Shown: piece after piece, positions 33,099 to 43,599 of the stretch | Layout of the letters: the number at the start of each line of letters is the position of its first letter | How positions within the stretch are numbered: the first letter of the stretch is position 1 | Assembly: GCA_003427395.1 (NCBI GenBank) | Contig: BFEA01000341.1 | Coordinates: forward strand, 1,359,310 to 1,423,309 | DNA length: 64,000 nucleotides | Direction: 5' to 3' | DNA from: Chara braunii | Lineage: Eukaryota > Streptophyta > Charophyceae > Charales > Characeae | The notes under the pieces: model-generated | The model's database searches: none | Told to the model about the DNA's origin: nothing | Seen by the model: the letters and a program-made list of their open reading frames with translations, nothing else | Made by a program: the position numbers and the translations under genes

Positions 33099-34140
33099 CT
33101 TTTTCCCAGGGAACCGTATTCAAGAGCCCTCCCGTTTTGAGAGTCGCCTGTCGAATTAGTCTAAGGAGAAGAGTGGTGATGTTCTCCTCTGACCAGAACT
33201 GACTGGATTTAATTTTGAAAATTTGAAGGTTTTGTATTGCTTCTACATTCATCCATTTGATGGACGGTGTCTCAGTTAGTTTATATTTAATAAAAATATC
33301 ATTTGTTGCTAAACTTTGGGGACCTGGTTGCAGTGTAAAGGAAATCCATACCCCCCCTGGAAAGTGATCCTTAATCTCATTGACTAAATTTGCTATCAAC
33401 ATAGATGTGTGGGTCCCTTGAAGGGAGACCTCCCCATATTGGGAAGATAGGGTCACATAGAACCCTGCTTCCCAATCCCCATTTTTCATTCTCACTGGGA
33501 GGAGGAGTATCCCAGGTTTAATCTGGGAGAACTGTTCTATTGGGTAGGAGAGAAGTACTCTGAGTTTTTGTCTCCTACTGGTAGTATCAAACTGAGGGGC
33601 ATTTTTGGAAATATGTAGTGTCTGTGAAGGTTGGGTACTCTGTTGCGCTTGGGGCTCCACCTCTGTGGGGGAGGCAGTTTCTTCCTCTGCACGGTCCTGA
33701 GTTAGATCAATCGTGTCCATATTTGTCCACCTGGGAGAGATCCCCTCCTCGTTTGTCCCCCCCTCTGCATTACTTCCTTCCCCTGTTTCTTGAGATAGAT
33801 GAAGTGGGTGGAGGACATCTTCCTCTAATAACGAGGATTTTTTTTTAGTAAGATCTTCTTGAGAGGATCCTATTTGTATAAAAAAAAATTCCCCTGTTAT
33901 AAGGGAGACAATTTCTATCACATTTGGATGAGAGTTGGATGAAAGCGGGATATTGGTATCGGGATGCTCCATCACAGCTGCAGGCGTGTTATATAGGTTA
34001 TCCTCTGCCTTTGTTAAGAGACCAATCTGGTGGCTGTTATCCGAAAGTGGGCTGTATGTATCCTCCTCAGCCTCTGCCTCTGTTAAGAGGCCAATCTGCT
34101 GACCGTTATCAGAAAGTGGGTTGTATACATCCTCCAACAC
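33079..34140 (-). CDS. LINE-A ORF2 N-terminal extension (353 aa, unknown function)
   Basis: An uninterrupted minus-strand frame just upstream of the endonuclease. Residues 1-50 are two degenerate copies of a ~23-residue repeat (YNPLSDNGQQIGLLTEAE and YSPLSDNSHQIGLLTKAE). A third copy (YKPSSDYGKQIGS) precedes the start, up to about 34205. The middle is acidic and Ser/Gln-rich. Residues ~195-340 look folded (LRVLLSYPIEQFSQIKPGIL, DWEAGFYVTLSSQYGEVSL, PGGVWISFTLQPGPQSL). No known domain is recognised. It may be the N-terminal part of ORF2 or the end of a long ORF1. Confidence 0.55.
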   Translation of the reverse strand: MLEDVYNPLSDNGQQIGLLTEAEAEEDTYSPLSDNSHQIGLLTKAEDNLYNTPAAVMEHPDTNIPLSSNSHPNVIEIVSLITGEFFFIQIGSSQEDLTKKKSSLLEEDVLHPLHLSQETGEGSNAEGGTNEEGISPRWTNMDTIDLTQDRAEEETASPTEVEPQAQQSTQPSQTLHISKNAPQFDTTSRRQKLRVLLSYPIEQFSQIKPGILLLPVRMKNGDWEAGFYVTLSSQYGEVSLQGTHTSMLIANLVNEIKDHFPGGVWISFTLQPGPQSLATNDIFIKYKLTETPSIKWMNVEAIQNLQIFKIKSSQFWSEENITTLLLRLIRQATLKTGGLLNTVPWEKVVCDGQ

Positions 34141-34199
34141 CTCAATTGAGGAACCTATCTGTTTGCCGTAGTCAGAGGATGGCTTGTATGTATCTTCCT

Positions 34200-35611
34200 T
34201 TACTGCTGGGTGAGTCGACAGTGTCTGGCTTGCAGGGATGATAGTCTGCAGTTCTGAGCAATTGATTTAGTGAGATAGTCTGCCAGAGTAGTGTGTTGGA
34301 CCAACTGTCGGTCGAATCCTTTTTTTTTCCTCTTTTTTTTCCTTTGTTTTTTCCCTTCAGCTTTTTTCTTTGGGGTAAGAGCCAAATTTTTTAATCTTTT
34401 GTGAGGACCTATTTTCTGTATTCTCAGTGATCCATCCCACTGTTTGCTTTGTATTACCTGTCTGAGCTGTTTTCCTTTTGTGATTCCAGGCTTTTTGTGC
34501 ACCGTTTGATTAATCTTTCTTCTCGCCAACTCTTTAATCCTTCTGGTTCCCCTGATAATCCTAGTGTCCATTGTATAGTCCTGCTTTGTTAAGCTTCTGC
34601 AGACGTACTGAGTCTGGCCATCTTTCCCTGTTTTTTATTGTGGGTTGGAGGACAGCAGGGAGAGTTTTTGGGATACCGCATGAAGGAGTCTGTCGCATAT
34701 CTCATACCAAACCAGACAAATTGGAGGGCTATTTTCAAACTGTCGCTGTTCGTGAGGAGAATCGAAATTTGATCTTGGATTTGTGACCAGTCAATATCGT
34801 GGATGGCAGGGAATTTAAATTTTAGATTAGCCAGGATCCACAGGACCATCCTATGAATGCTGGATTGTAGTTCAAACACTGAATCCACACTCTCTCGACT
34901 GGTTCCCATTACGGCGAAAGGAGAGGGAGCTACTGGTGCGATTTCGACTTCCATCAGGTCTGGTGCAAACACATCCTTAAGGTAATCAATATCCATGAGT
35001 TCTTCTACCTCCTTTTCTGTCTGCACTAAATCATTTTGGGAAGAACAGTCTGTCTGCTGATGCACTCGGTTTGTTTGATCAGCCTATAGTTCTTGTGGTA
35101 TAACTTGGGATCGGTCCCGGGAATTTGAATCTGAAGTAGAGCAACAATGTTTTTTCCCAACAACTTTCCACTCCAAGTGACCCAGTTGTTTTTTCCTTTG
35201 TAAATATTCCTCCGGGGTGGGTCCCAGAGATTTCCCAGGCCCCGTGGAGGCTTCACCACTAATTCCCCCCTCCTTTTGAGTCAGTCTGTTTGGTGTTACT
35301 AGAGACTGATCTTTCTGCTGAGTGGGATGAATCAGCTGATTGTGCCGAGTGGATTGGTTTTGTTGCTTGCTCTGATTGTGATGTCTCGGGGAGCTCTGAG
35401 TCCCTTGTCTATTTTGGACGGTATGGTGGGGTTGAGACGAGTGGTGGAGCGGTTAGTGATTCATGAGGTGGGGTGGAACCCACTCAGCCGGGAGGCGCGG
35501 AGTCTTGCGCAGATCGCTTCTCCCCTCCCAATATCGTCCAATAGTTACCCCCATCGAATTAGGTTCGTCACTAAAAACCCACCCTTCGTATCCCGGTACC
35601 CCCGGAGTCCA
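34200..35611 (-). pseudogene. LINE-A decayed ORF1 C-terminal/linker region
   Basis: Minus-strand fragments in shifting frames. A Lys-rich basic block lies at about 34310-34400. The frame 35065-34589 has EKEVEELMDIDYLKDVF, FELQSSIHRMVLWILANLKF and FVWFGMRYATDSFMRY. A Gln/Pro-rich stretch is near 35100-35450. Frameshifts interrupt it. No named domain is recognised; position makes it the carboxyl part of ORF1 or the ORF1-ORF2 junction. Confidence 0.45.
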
Positions 35612-36871
35612 TCAGTGTGGTCTCAGCGGATCCTTGTTAAGTCTTTGCTCTGTGGAGATTGCGTATTGCGGATGCATTGGGCAAGCGAATTCAGTGCTTA
35701 AGTGACCATACGCTTTACACTTGAAGCACCAAGGCCTGAACTTATGGGCTGTATGAATTTGATATATTCTTTCTCCCATCTTATACGGAATAATATCATC
35801 CAGAGAGAATGGTTGTTCTTTTTGTAAATCGAGAGCCAGCATGAGGTAATCATCCCTTTTAGCCACGTGAGGAGGTAGAGGGTCGATGAAGTGGACAATT
35901 TTGAATTGTTGACCAAAATTATGCACAAAGGCTACTTGAACCTCGATTGGAATATGTCTCAACTCGACCCAATAGAAATCCCTCATTAACTGCTCTCTTT
36001 TCTCTTCTGGACTGATCTTCTTTGGCGTCCACGGATAAATCCTCACTTGGGAGGTGCCCCAAAAAAGTTTTTTCCACTCGTCCATTGTTTTTTTGTCTTT
36101 CTCAAACAGACAGAGGACTGTGAAAACTGTCAGGGAGAGAGGCTGGACTAAGAAAAATTCGGACACAACTTCCACACTCTCTTTCATCATTTCCAGTTTT
36201 TTACAGATCCATTTGATTTTATCATTTGTGGACCTATTAGCACCCTCGTTGAAGAAGATCCAATTACTTGCGTACTTTACATAGACCGCGTCTCTCTATG
36301 GTAATTTTTGTGTCGGGTGAGATTTCATAAGCGTTTTCCTTCCCCCCTGCTCTATTACTTTCTGTTCTGACGGTTGGAGGAAAAGAGTTATGAAATATGT
36401 CCTTGCTGAGGAGAGATCTCTGAGGAGGATTTTTAGTTCCTCTGTTGGGGCACCTAGAGGATCTATACCGGACCTACTCACATTTAGCGTCTTAGTCTGG
36501 AGGGTTGACCTGACTCTTTGTGCCCACGTTTCCCCTGGAGGGGCATTCAAACTCTCTGCATTGTTCTCTGTGTTGTTCTGATGAAACACTTTGACCTTGG
36601 TGAATTGTTCCAGCCATTTCTCTTCCTCCGTTAGGACCTCTCCCTGGTCTTGGTCACTCATTAATCTATCCTCTCGGATCTTCTCTTTTCCTTGTGCTTT
36701 CCCTACCGACTGTTCCTCCTCCTTGGAAGGAGGTGTTTGGGACGATGAGCTATTGTGATCTGGATGAGCGGGTGAATGTTCTTTCTGCTGTTTGAGATCA
36801 GTGCCTCTTTCCTTGTTTTGGGAAGGAGATTTCTGACTTCCTTGGCTCGTGAGTGGTGGAAACTGGGACAT
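35612..36871 (-). pseudogene. LINE-A ORF1 (nucleic-acid-binding protein)
   Basis: Two overlapping minus-strand frames (36871-36296 and 36190-35612) separated by a frameshift. The N-terminus is polar and disordered (Ser/Gln/Glu/Lys). The second part has YWVELRHIPIEVQVAFVHNF, PLPPHVAKRDDYLMLALDL and a zinc knuckle CFKCKAYGHLSTEFAC. The knuckle spacing is C-x2-C-x4-H-x6-C; the last gap is longer than the canonical four. This arrangement (a folded region plus a CCHC knuckle) is common in plant LINE ORF1/gag-like proteins that coat the element RNA. Confidence 0.75.
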
Positions 36872-37199
36872 TTGAGTCCCCTGATCTGGGACCCACTGTG
36901 CCGCTTTGGAGGACGAAACTTGGGATAGTCATTTCGTAGCGTTTCTGGATTTTCATACGTTACCATTCTGATTAGGGATCGATAATGGCCTCTGTTGTGA
37001 AGGGAGAGATGATGAGGGTCTGGCATATGGAAGTTGCCCCAACTGTCTGAACAAGTGGTGACGCATTGCTCCCTGATAAAACAGGAGGGAGTCCTGACCT
37101 TTCATTTTTTTTGCCGTCATCTTGAGCATTTTTGTTTGAGGGAGAGGTTGTGAAGAAGGGTGGAAGTATTAGTCCAAGAATGAGGGTAATGTTAGAAGC

Positions 37200-37985
37200 G
37201 GGTAGATTATTGAGAGAGCAAACGAGTTGTCACGGCGAGATGGGAGAAGGGACTATAAGGGATTGGGAAGAGGACAAAGAGGGGATGGTTGACAGGGGAC
37301 AGTGACTGTGTATAAGCAGTGTTAAGAGTGGGTAGATTATGTGGAGAGCATAGGAGATGTCACCTCGAGATATCACATCGAGATGGGAGGAGGGACTATA
37401 AAGGTTTGGGGGGCAGGCAATGAGAAAGTGGTTGACAGAGGACACTGACTGGTTTGGTGTGGATGAGGTGGGGATGGGGATGAGAAGGGTAAACTGTGGG
37501 TATGTGTAAGGTGACAAGAACAAAAGGGAGGGTTGACGAAGGGAGATGGTGGAGGTGGGAAGTAGGGTCGGTGGGGAATGGGAGTGACAATGGTTGTACG
37601 CCAGGGAAGAAATAGATATGAATGGGTTCCGGAAGCCAAGGGATGAATGCGTATAAGGAGTGGAGGATGTGGGCGTGTAAGGGGAGATGTGAGGAGAGAG
37701 GGAGGAAGTTGAGAAGGAGGAAATTGACTGTAGATATGTGAGTGGTGGAAAGACTAGGGGGAGGGTTGACGAGGGGAGGTGGTGGGGGTGAGGGGTAAGG
37801 TCTGTGAGGAGCGATAATGAAGATGATTGTACGCCAGGGAGGAGATGGATGTGAATGGGTTTCGGCGGCCAGGGGATGGAAGGGGTAGGAATGTGTAGGG
37901 AGACGTAGGGGGGAAGGGAGGGGGGGAGCTTGGCAGTAGATGTCTGGGTGAATAGGGTAAAATGGGGGGGAAAGTCAAAAGATGA
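37200..37985 (-). repeat. LINE-A 5' tandem monomers
   Basis: Upstream of ORF1 are two kinds of tandem duplication. A ~140-bp unit with GGGACTATAA and GGTTGACAG-GGACA-TGACTG occurs at about 37240 and 37381. A ~240-bp unit with GGGAGGGTTGACGA-GGGAG-TGGTG and TTGTACGCCAGGGA occurs at about 37520 and 37760. The plus strand is strongly purine-rich. Position suggests 5' UTR promoter monomers, as in mammalian L1, by inference. Confidence 0.6.
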
Positions 37986-38394
37986 CGCCAGATCAGCTTT
38001 CTTCCATTGTTATAAGGCCCACTGTCTCCTGTGACTTCAGTACGTATTGAGTGATGACCTCCACAAATTTCCTTGCCTCCGGACTTTGCTTAGTGTAGAT
38101 CTGATACGTGATTACTTCCTGAATGCCTCCTGTCCGAAATGAGTGTAGATCTGATACTTATTTACTACGAGATTGAGTAGCCTCTAGCTAGGACAGACTC
38201 CAGTTAGTTCCTTTGATTCCAGTAAATATTTCCGCAACAACTGACTGGGAACGCCCTGTTTAGAAAGGGGTGGTGGAAAGAGGGGGGGGGAACGGTGAAA
38301 AAATCGAGGAGGGCGATGATTCAGTGGGGATGGGACGCACGCACCTTCTTCGATTCTCCGTTTGTTGACGCCGCTTGTTTTTCCTTCTGGTGCC

Positions 38395-38680
38395 AGTATC
38401 TTTAACTCGCATGGTTACAATGTAGATACAATGTAGATTGCCTTTCGTCTTCTGCCTCCCTCCTGGGGCGATAAGAAAACCAGGATGAAGATTCCTCTAA
38501 ATTTGTTGACGTCCTATTCTCCTGCTATCCCAAAACTCCCTTTACCCTGTTACTGGGTTTTGGGATAGCAGGAGAATAGGACGTCATCATCCTGGTTTTC
38601 TTATCGCCTCAGGAGGGAGGCAGAAGACAAAAGGCAATCTACATTGTATCTTCATTGTAACCACGCGAGTTATAGATACT
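38395..38680. mobile_element. Fold-back element 2 (~286 bp)
   Basis: The outer ends AGTATCTTTAACTCGC and GCGAGTTATAGATACT are inverted. The arms continue GGTTACAATG, TGTAGATTGCCTTT, TCTTCTGCCTCCCTCCTG, GATAAGAAAACCAGGATGA, then GACGTCCTATTCTCCTGCTA with CCCAAAAC, around a ~23-bp loop. The left arm has a short extra ATACAATGTAG duplication and an ~16-bp insert. No coding capacity. Confidence 0.9.
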
Positions 38681-38797
38681 CCATTGGTGGCGAGGGTAGG
38701 ATTTGGATTGTTAGTGGTTCTTGTTTTTGTCCTTCCTTCTTTTGGTTTTTTAAATGGAGGGTGAAAATCGGAAGCATGGTTTGGAAGAAATTTTGGG

Positions 38798-39900
38798 TGG
38801 AGGGCATAACCACCTCTTTCAACGTAGCTGGATGCTGGGGCAGTGACCCTGTAACCCGGTAGGGGGGTTGGCAGCTAAGGAAGTTGTCGAGGGAGGAAGA
38901 CACTTCCTGTCCGTCTGAAGACAGTTACTTCGGTGTTGGGGCAGTTTGTGTTGCCTTGTAACCCTAGCAAGGGGGGTGTGAGAACTGGCAACTTCTGGTA
39001 CGAGGACTGAACGCTTGAGTGGTTGTTGCTCGCCTGTAGTGAGGGTCTGATTTGGACTGGTGGAGGTTTCAACTCTGATTTTCGTTTCTCCATTTTTTCT
39101 AAATCTCTTGGAATTGCTCTTATTTTTTCAAAAAAAGAGGTGAGTGGGATAAGTAGATAATGGGATTTCAGGCGTCCTATTAGTGAAGGGGCTAGCTAGT
39201 AGGATGGAAATAGGGTATAGCAGCAGTGGAGATGGTGGCTCTGCTGCAGTAAGTCTTGCCGGAGGGAGGAAAGAGGATTGATGGGGGTATCTGAGTTTGT
39301 CTTCTGAATTGTGCATATGTTTTTGTTTCTTAGTAAAAACAGAGAATGCTTTAGGATGCTGGGGACTTCTAGCAACTCGCTTTAGGCTGTTTAATACTGG
39401 TGCATTCATGGATCTGAGGTTGTTCGATGCCAGAACGACGCTGGCTGGTGCTGGGGTGTTGCCCTGTAACCTGCTGCTTGCAGGAGCGTGAGGCCTGGTA
39501 GAGAGATCTGGGGATGCTTTGGGGGGGCATCCCAAGGGACAACCAAGGGTTGCTGTTGGGACGACGCTGGCTGGAGCTGGGGCGAGTCGTGTTGCTCTGT
39601 AACCTAGCCGGGTGGGGGTGTGAGGCCTGGGAGAGCTCGACAGGGAATAAGACAGTGTTGTACAGTTCTAGAGTGTTTTGTTTGGGAGTCTAGGGATTCT
39701 AAGCATTCGACCTCTCCTGAATTCTCTTGAGCTTCTTCCAAAAAGAAAAGATGGTGGGTTATCACGCGTCCTACCAGTGAGGGGGCTAGCTGGTAGGATG
39801 GGAGTATGGTATAGCAGCAGCAGAGATGGTGGCTCCGCTGCAGTCAGTCTTGCCGGAGTGAGGAAATCTTCTGAGCCATTTCTGAATTTTGCTTAATCAT
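38798..39900 (+). repeat. Module R copy 2 and a ~595-bp tandem duplication
   Basis: Module R copy 2 spans 38798-39015. A block with a GCGTCCTA start, GGGGCTAGCT-GTAGGATGG, GGTATAGCAGCAG and CAGTCTTGCCGGAG occurs at about 39172-39280 and again at 39766-39870. Between them, GTAACC modules recur at 39455 and 39595 with GACGACGCTGGCTGG-GCTGGGG heads. Gene content is nil. Confidence 0.65.
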
Positions 39901-40132
39901 GAAGTTGTCGTAGACATGTCTGAAGGAGCTCCAAATTCTCTGAGCCAAAGCCGGGTAATGGCCCCGGTATCTCAATTTTCCAAACTCCATTCTTAGGCCA
40001 ACTAGTTTTTTCTAGTAGGTTCCTAGTCCCATTTTCATGAAATTTTCTGATGAGTCTTCTGAACGTGCTCGTTATGGGACGCTGGGCCCAGTTCCCAGTT
40101 TGTGTCAATTTGTGAGGATATGGCTGTATCTT

Positions 40133-40282
40133 CTTTTTTTTTTTTCTTTTTTTTTTTTTTTGAGAAAACCCGTCCCCTCAGGTGATCATGGTGCTGGTAA
40201 GAGCAGTCACCACTACCACCTGGGGCGAGGCTCCATCTATTGGTGGGGAGCGTCACCTNCTGGAAAACGGGTCCANCGTCCC
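40133..40282 (-). mobile_element. Hairpin SINE copy b
   Basis: On the minus strand the head is GGGACG-TGGACCCGTTTTCC, then CTCCCCACCAATAGATGGAG, a TAGTGGTGACTGCTCTTACC middle, and GGGACGGGTTTTCTC running into a long A-rich tail (plus T tract at 40133-40162). Five N bases nearby (40259, 40276, 40283, 40290, 40291) mark uncertain calls. Another head fragment (GGGACGCTGGGCCCAG) sits at 40077. Confidence 0.8.
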
Positions 40283-40564
40283 NTGTACANNCTGCAATCA
40301 GAATAACATCAGAACACAATGGAGAGGGTTCCTGCCAGCATTGATTACCCTGGGTTCCAGGGGATTGACTGAGCAGGGTGCCGTCCTCAATCTGCCATCC
40401 GTAATCTATCCTGGCGGGGTCCTAGATACCGACTGCCCTCACACAGGTACGCTCATCCTTCTCAGACCCGGACCCACCTTCCATCCAGATCCTGAAGTAG
40501 TAAGTCTTTATTGCAGAGTGACTGGCTGTTAGCTAAACCAGGACATGGACAGGCAATGGCAGGG

Positions 40565-40595
40565 GAAGGGGGGGGAGGGGGGGGGGGGGAACTCT
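40565..40595 (+). repeat. G-rich homopolymer tract
   Basis: GGGGAAGG is followed by a run of ten or more G (40566-40590). A similar G run precedes the LINE tail peptide at 28880 and the N gap at 43655. The length is probably unreliable in the assembly. Confidence 0.7.
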
Positions 40596-40646
40596 TCACC
40601 TTGTACAAGGCGCCAGATGTCTGCTACTATTTACTAGCTCCTCTAT

Positions 40647-40729
40647 GGGACGCTGGACCCGGTTTCCAGCAGGTGCTGCTCCCCACCAATAGATGGAGCT
40701 TGTATTAAGAAAAAAAAAGAAAAAAAAAC
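40647..40729 (+). mobile_element. Hairpin SINE copy c (3'-truncated body, A-tail)
   Basis: GGGACGCTGGACCCGG at 40647, then GCTGCTCCCCACCAATAGAT and GGAGCTTGTATTAAG, followed at once by an A-rich tail to 40729. The middle part of the family is missing, so this is a short subtype or an internal deletion. Confidence 0.75.
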
Positions 40730-41331
40730 AGAACAACAGAACAGTGTGCACTGCGGGCTATTTCAAGGAAGCCTCAGACTATTGTCAATGAATACGGCCC
40801 GTGTGCCCACTCACACGCAGACGTCTCCACTGCCACAGCCATGGTCAGCGAATCATACCCTGACATCTGACACCCCGCCTGGAGCAGACACCATCTGTGA
40901 GAAGAGCACTTTCTTTTCATTTTTAGCGGTTTTCTCTTCATTTGTTTGGTCATGAAATGTTTTTTTGCGTTTATTTTCCTTATTTCACGCTGCCACCCAC
41001 CTGTCCCCCACCCGTCCCACACCCGTCACGGTAATCCACATACATGGTTACATGTTGTGGGATCTCCCTCCTGCTCTCCAGAATAGAAGGGGCATATCCT
41101 CTTTGTACAAAACAATAATCAACTCATTTTTGTGTCTGTACTAAAGTTACTTGTTTATTATATCAAAACATGTTTTTTGTTATAATAAAAAATAATTATT
41201 TTATTACTTAATAATAGTAGCCATACTAACGTGCAACTCCCCACCAGTACATGGAGCCTCGGATGATGACATGTCAGGCCTGCAACAACAGGGTGGCCCT
41301 ACTGTTCTAGCCTGACAAAGAAGGCCTCTTG

Positions 41332-41486
41332 TTTTTCTTTCTTTTTTTTCAGGAAACATCACAGCGCAAGATTTTCCATTCCAACGATGATAAGAGCATC
41401 CTCAAAATTAAAATTTTGCGTTGGTAGATATAGTGCCAGTCTATTGGTTGAAAGCATCCAGTGCTGGAGACCAGGCCCAGCATCCC
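41332..41486 (-). mobile_element. Hairpin SINE copy d (diverged)
   Basis: On the minus strand from 41486 it reads GGGATGCTGGGCCTGGTCTC, then CCAATAGACTGG, a GATGCTCTTATCA middle, GATGTTTCCTG and an A8-G-A3 tail (plus T run at 41331-41349). The complete order of the family is retained despite heavy divergence, so it is an old copy. The 160-codon ORF that starts here (41461-41943) has no recognised domain and is not called. Confidence 0.65.
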
Positions 41487-41499
41487 AAAGATACGAGCA

Positions 41500-42266
41500 A
41501 GAAGATGCGCTGGAAACAGGGTCCATCATCCGCACATTAATAACACTGCAGATATGAGGGAACAGTCCCAAGTTTTTTCTCTAATACCACCAGTACGTTT
41601 CACGGGCAAATTTCTGAGACGCGGCCGTGGATGTGCCGGATACTTTGGGATGTACCGGCCCACCTCACTCACGGTGGACAATACATCCAGGCACAACTGT
41701 AGGGTGCATGGCCCCACTTTGCCTGGACGAAAAACGCGCCGCTTGGCAGGCCGCACGATGCGACATGTGGCACGGCAGGTCGTGGAAATTTGGCTGGGAA
41801 AAGTACTGGTGGACCGTGGTGGTTTAAACTATCAGTGCACCAAAGGGCATTCTCACCATTGCGCCAGAGGCCGTGTTTTCAATGTACTTGCCTCCCTGCA
41901 GCGGGTCCGACATGCAATCTATGGGAAAACGCGTTTTAGGTGAAAAACCCCTGCGGCACACTCAATTGTAGTAATATCAGTAACTACAACAAGAATAACA
42001 ATAATAATGATCATAATAACAACTATTAACAAGAATATAGGATTGGGATCTGGAATGTTGAGAGGGATAGATGGAGCCAACACAAAATTCATATAGAAGG
42101 GCACATGCTCAAGTGCCCAGGTGTATTCTTTCTTAATAGGCTATGTGGTTCACGCAGATTTTACGGGACTACTCTATGATTAATCCTAAAGGCTAGTGGA
42201 GCCAGCAATGGCTGGTGCAGACAAAGCCAGAGCACAATGATAAGAAGAAAACAACTGTGTGTGCAT

Positions 42267-42347
<81 letters not shown>

Positions 42348-43325
42348 CACACATTTGATCAGACAACATCAGATGATGGGTCCGACAAAGGTAGGTGGTT
42401 TCGTGGGTGGATGCTACTCTCGCTCCCAACTTCCGACACAATCTTTTGTGGATAAATTGCGATAAAATGGAAACAGACCACCGATTAATGTCTGATGCGA
42501 AATGGATCGGGATCAGGTTTAACCACGGAAGGGAGATTGTGAGTCACTGGCCTGACGTGTCAGTGCTGATGCGAAGTTAAAACTGCGTAGTACAAAAGAG
42601 GAAAGAAATTCCCCTTGTCCTCTACACCCAGCACTGCTTCTTCGTGTCTGAATATCTTCTCTGTTTTACGGTTTTTTTACCTTCTTTTTTTTTGTGTGTG
42701 TGTGCGTGTGTTGCTTTCATCTTCTTTCTTTCTTTCTTTCTTTCTTTCTCTCTGTCACTCTCCTTGATCCAACTTTTCAGCCTGTAGACCTGACATTTTA
42801 AGCGGAAAAAAAAAAAAAGATCGAACTTTTCTGTGTTTCATCGTCTTTTTTCACGTCTAGAGAACCCCACTCCCTTCCCCATCATGACCGCCGTCCCCCC
42901 AAGCCATGTCATCGTATTTTTGCCATAGCCCTCGTCTGTTGTTTATTTGCCAGACTTCAAACAATTTCAACCTTCATCACTTATGCAAGCATGAATCCAA
43001 TCATTATTGACAGGAAACTCCCCACCAAACGTGTATTGGAGTATCACACTCGCACACTTGATGAAAACGACAAAAAGTTATGTCCACTTGGCGCCTGACT
43101 GTCCTGAGCCGCCTGCAATAAACAGGACCGAAAACAGGATAGTATCGGGTCAGAACACACTGGCTCTGACTGTGCTTAGACCTTTTTCTTTCCTTTGCCG
43201 TGATCAAAATACCACTTCTGCTCCTTCCTGTCATTCCCCAAACCTTATGAGCGAAAACTAAACCCTAAACCTGACAGACAGCAAGAGCCACGGACCCGGA
43301 GACGATGAACTGTAATGATGTATCT
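41500..43325. other. Unassigned stretch with microsatellites
   Basis: AT-rich (AATAAC)-like repeats at 41960-42030, a long (GA)n tract at 42269-42345, a (CTTT)n tract at 42722-42750, and an A12 run at 42807. The region at 40740-41330 before it is also unassigned and AT-rich near 41150-41220. No coding domain is recognised. Confidence 0.6.
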
Positions 43326-43378
43326 GAGACGCTAGACCCGGTTTCCAGCAGGTGTCGCTCCCAACCAATAGATGGAGC
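43326..43378 (+). mobile_element. Hairpin SINE copy e (head only)
   Basis: GAGACGCTAGACCCGG followed by TTTCCAGCAGGTG and CGCTCCCAACCAATAGATGG. The family head is clear, but no tail or body follows. Confidence 0.65.
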
Positions 43379-43451
43379 AGCCGACAGCCAAGACCTCAAT
43401 TCCGGGGGTTCTCTCACCACGGCTTGGATAGAGGGCTTGCAAAAGGGCTTT

Positions 43452-43535
43452 TCCCTGTGGCTCAGTGGTTAGGGCACCGGTTGTCAATTCTCATTGTGGT
43501 TTGAGGTTGCGGGCTCAAGACTCGGCACCTCTGCG
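43452..43535 (+). repeat. tRNA-derived SINE (second family member)
   Basis: TGTGGCTCAGTGGTTAGGGC is a textbook D-arm with A box. GGTTGCGGGCTCAAGACTC, ~50 nt later, is a B-box/T-arm match with a few changes. CACCGGTTG after the A box is shared with the copy at 6331-6494. No anticodon stem of a specific tRNA is convincing. No 3' A-tail is visible. Confidence 0.7.
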
Positions 43536-43599
43536 CAGAGTTTACATAATGCACGGTCACTTGCATACCCCCTTGGGCTGATGCAGGTAAGCTGTTAAC

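Larger units (their letters stand above)
28625..37985 (-). mobile_element. LINE-A: long non-LTR retrotransposon with an inverted RT segment
   Basis: Minus-strand LINE. Order along the element: 5' tandem repeats (37.95-37.2 kb), ORF1 with zinc knuckle (36.9-35.6 kb), decayed ORF1/linker (35.6-34.2 kb), ORF2 N-terminal extension, APE endonuclease, RT, C-terminal domain with a zinc motif, conserved tail peptide, 3' poly-A (plus T12 at 28625-28636). Endonuclease plus RT without LTRs defines a LINE. The RT block at about 30.39-32.20 kb lies on the plus strand while both flanks are minus. The 5' boundary is approximate and no target duplication was found. ORF2 is otherwise well preserved. Confidence 0.9.

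Noticed and set aside
41461-41943. 160-codon plus-strand ORF
   Set aside because: Starts inside the antisense of SINE copy d and shows no recognisable domain or conservation within the window.
42492-42502. CTGATGCGAAA, looking like a hammerhead ribozyme core (also CTGATGCGAAG at about 42565)
   Set aside because: The core needs CTGANGA, a stem II and then GAAA with flanking stems I and III. Here the two parts are fused with no stem II and no pairing flanks.
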